Source: Morella rubra (Eukaryota > Streptophyta > Magnoliopsida > Fagales > Myricaceae). Taken from it: a stretch of DNA of 64,000 nucleotides. Below the pieces are notes generated by a model. The model had not been told where the DNA came from. It saw only the letters and a list, made by a program, of their open reading frames with translations, and made no database searches. Each line of letters begins with the position of its first letter. The stretch's first letter is position 1. The stretch covers positions 30,463,641 through 30,527,640 of the forward strand of contig CM025853.1 in NCBI GenBank assembly GCA_003952965.2. The letters run 5' to 3'. The position numbers and the translations under genes are program-made. This document shows, in pieces, positions 61,531 to 64,000 of this stretch.

Positions 61531-61649
61531 GTTGGGCTATTTCGATGTTTGTGGAACATATCCGGTCCGGGTTAGCTGCCGTTAGGAAATGGAAGGTTGC
61601 TTGGGCTCCGAGATCTTGTAATAGCCGGATGGCTCACAATCTCTGTCAA

Positions 61650-64000
61650 GTATTGAGACCTGGAGGTTTGGGAGAAAAAACAGAGTGTGCAGTAACAAAT
61701 GAAGGGGAAAATGATTTGAATAACGTAATTCTATTGATAGTGAGTAGTGCTTTTATACACATAACTTCAGCCTTAACAGTATAACAAACTGAGCATCCAG
61801 ATTATACAAGCCTAACTACCAACAGCATAATTCTAACTGTTTTACAGCTGTGATATCAGAGCAAATACTATCGCTAAGACTCCCCCTCAGCTGTGATAAC
61901 AGATGGACTAAAAATATTAAGAAGGTTCATCTTGGATAATAAGGAGTGAAACTGATCAGCACCAAGAGACTTAGTAAACAAGTCAGCCAACTGATGATGA
62001 GACCAAACATGTAAGGTGCGAATCAGACCACTTAGAATTTTCTCTCTAATAAGATGACAATTAATCTCTATATATTTTGTCTGTTCATGAAAAACGGAAT
62101 TGGCTGCAATATGAAGGGCAGCTTGATTGTCCAAAAAGAGGAGAAATGGATGATCATGAAGAATTTGGAAGTCAGCAAGTAAAACTTTCAGCCACGTAAG
62201 CTCACAAGTAGTAGCAGCCATAGCTCGATATTCGGCTTCAGTAGATGATCGAGAGACTGTTGACTGTTTCTTAGATTTCCATGAAATGAGAGAATCACCA
62301 AGAAACACACAAAAGTCAATAATGGATTTCCTTGAATCTGCACAGCCGGCCCAATCAGAGTCTGTAAAAAGCTTTAAGATGAATTGGGGTGTGAGCAGGA
62401 AAAACAATCCCTGACCAAGTGACCCTTTAAGATAGCGTAGGACTCGATGGGCTGCATCAAGATGTGTGTGATGAGGCTGATCCATAAATTGTGTGAGAAG
62501 CTGAACGGCATAAGAAATATCTGGTCGAGTCATAGTCAAATAAAGTAATCGACCTACTAAGCGTCTGTACGCACTGGGATCAAATAAAGGGAACCAGCTT
62601 CTCGAACCAGTCTATAGGAGTTTTGACAGATTTGTCTCGTAGAAAACCAGAATCAGTCAATATATCCAAAGCAAATTTACGTTGACAAATGGACAAACCA
62701 GCATCTGAATGAGCAACTTCCAATCCAAGAAAATACTTGAGGCAACCCATATCTTTGATTTTGAATTGGAGATCAATGACAGCCTTAAAATCATTGATGA
62801 GACTCAAATTATCACCAGTGATGATAATATCATCAACATAAACCAACAATGTCATGAATGAATCAGCAGAGGTTTTGGTAAATATGGTGTAGTTGGCTTT
62901 TGATTGAACAAATCCACTAGCCAACAAAAAATAAAAAAACTTTAGAAACCATTGTCTGGATGCCTGTTTCAGCCCATAAAAGACTTATTTAGCTTGTAAA
63001 CCTGATGCTCCCCCTCTCTACTATACCCGGGTGGCAACCGCATGTAGATTTCTTCATGGAGATCTCCATGAAGAAAAGCATTAGTGACATCTCGTTGCTG
63101 TAAATGTCACTGTTTAGAGGCATCGATAGTAAGTAGCAACCTGATTGAGGTCAATTTAGCCACTGGTGAAAAAGTCTTGAAATAATCAAAACCATCTTTT
63201 TGTGTATATCCCTTGGCCACTAAACTGGCTTTATGTCTCTCAATTGATCCATCAGCATGATATTTGAGTTTATACACCCACTTACAATCAATAGGGGGTA
63301 ATGCACAGATAGTCCAAGTGTTGTTAAGCTCTAATGCCTCGATTTCCTTAGCCATGGCAGTCTGCCATTCAGGAGAAGTGATAGTTTCTTTAAAGCTAGA
63401 TTGTTCAGAATGTGTACTCATAGACAAAGCAAAGGCTTGATGAGAACAAGAAAGATTAGCATAAGAAAGAGAAGAAGAAATTGGGTAAGCAATGCCAACT
63501 TTATGTGTATCTGCTGACATAGAATTTATCAAAGAAGATACAAGAGGTTTGACTGCAAAATTAAGAGCCAACTGACAGTGATATTGTTCCAAATAAAGTG
63601 GTGTTTTTCGAATTCTAGAAGACCTTCTGGGAGGCAAAGAAACATGATCTGCAGATGAAGAATAAGTAATAGGTTCTGCAGATGGTGAAGAAGGTGAGAC
63701 AAAAACAGAATCTGTCATAGTGACAGAAGATGAAACAGCAGCATAATCAGTTAAAGGAATTTGAATTACAAGAGGTATGGAAACAATGTTAGAAGGAGAC
63801 TGATGTGGGGAAGCAGTGGAAGAAACATCAGCAGAAGGCATCGCAGAAGATTCAGGAATATCAAGAACAATATTTGGTATGACAACATTGTCATTTGAAG
63901 AAAAAAAGAAATGTTTAAGTGGAAAGAAGTCTTCATGAAAAACAATGTTTCGGGAAATGAAAAATTGTTTGGTATGTAAATTGTAGACCTTATATCCTTT
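61650..64000 (-). mobile_element. Ty1/copia retrotransposon fossil, 3' half, runs off the right end of the window
   Basis: On the minus strand the visible part covers the end of the integrase region with its Ser-rich linker (LPPRRSSRIRKTP), the reverse transcriptase (SPEWQTAMAKEIEALE, TWTICALPPIDCKWVYKLKY, VYVDDIIITGDNLSLI) and RNase H (DSDWAGCADSRKSI, RSSTEAEYRAMAATTCELTW), ending near 61874. A polypurine tract follows (61881-61889 on the plus strand TCCCCCTC). Next is a probable 3' LTR down to about 61650 that holds a TATAAAAGC word. The left LTR lies outside the window, so LTR limits are estimates. The element is broken, with about two visible breaks in the visible half, and looks moderately old. 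Confidence 0.88.

Noticed and set aside
1-64000. CRISPR arrays, tRNA or rRNA genes
   Set aside because: No regularly spaced direct repeats with unique spacers were seen. No cloverleaf-like A/B box sequences or rRNA wording were noticed on either strand; a tRNA search was not run.

Overview
The window is nuclear DNA of a flowering plant, almost certainly a eudicot. It is AT-rich, its genes are spread over many GT-AG introns, and plant-specific families are present (SAC9, AOP1-like 2-oxoglutarate dioxygenases, a long-chain alcohol oxidase fragment). Plant hAT, CACTA, MULE, L1-type LINE and Ty1/copia elements lie around them. A woody species fits the element-rich layout, but I cannot name the species.

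Left third (1-27.6 kb), conserved host genes. A rhodanese-like chloroplast-type protein gene runs leftward off the window (exons at 2411-2364, 1439-486 and 100-1). After about 3.2 kb of intergenic DNA, a complete SAC9 phosphoinositide-phosphatase gene runs rightward in 13 coding exons (5667-27394; 1638 codons plus stop). This divergent pair recalls the Arabidopsis neighbours At3g59770 (SAC9) and At3g59780. SAC9 introns carry three LINE 3' pieces, a degraded hAT-like element, an unidentified pseudogene relic, a T16G22 tract and tandem duplications.

Middle and right (27.6-61.5 kb), a decaying tandem array of AOP1-like 2-oxoglutarate/Fe(II) dioxygenase genes, all on the minus strand. I call the copies A1 (28.7-30.1 kb), A2 (36.6-38.2), A3 (40.1-41.0), A4 (51.7-53.4) and A5 (57.3-58.7), plus relics at 27.7, 35.7 and 61.4 kb. 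Only A2 reads cleanly from start to stop (310 aa, with HTD...H and RYS residues). A1, A4 and A5 each show one frame break, and A3 has a large internal deletion. All copies that retain the site use a rare GC donor for intron 1. Flanking DNA was duplicated with the genes, so promoter, 3'-flank and distal blocks recur along the region.

Mobile DNA in the array. A 5.6 kb CACTA element (41141-46745, TSD GGA) sits in the A3 upstream region. A smaller CACTA-like element lies at 30989-32495. There is a clean hAT-type MITE (34889-35303, 8-bp TSD). A Pack-MULE (55520-57104) has long inverted repeats and a perfect 9-bp TSD and carries a broken piece of a long-chain fatty alcohol oxidase gene. A copia RT fossil lies near 49 kb, and a broken copia element runs off the right end (61.65-64.0 kb).

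Functional reading: SAC9 and the rhodanese-like gene are conserved housekeeping-type genes. The dioxygenase array is a young specialised-metabolism family undergoing birth and death, with transposons entering its regulatory DNA.
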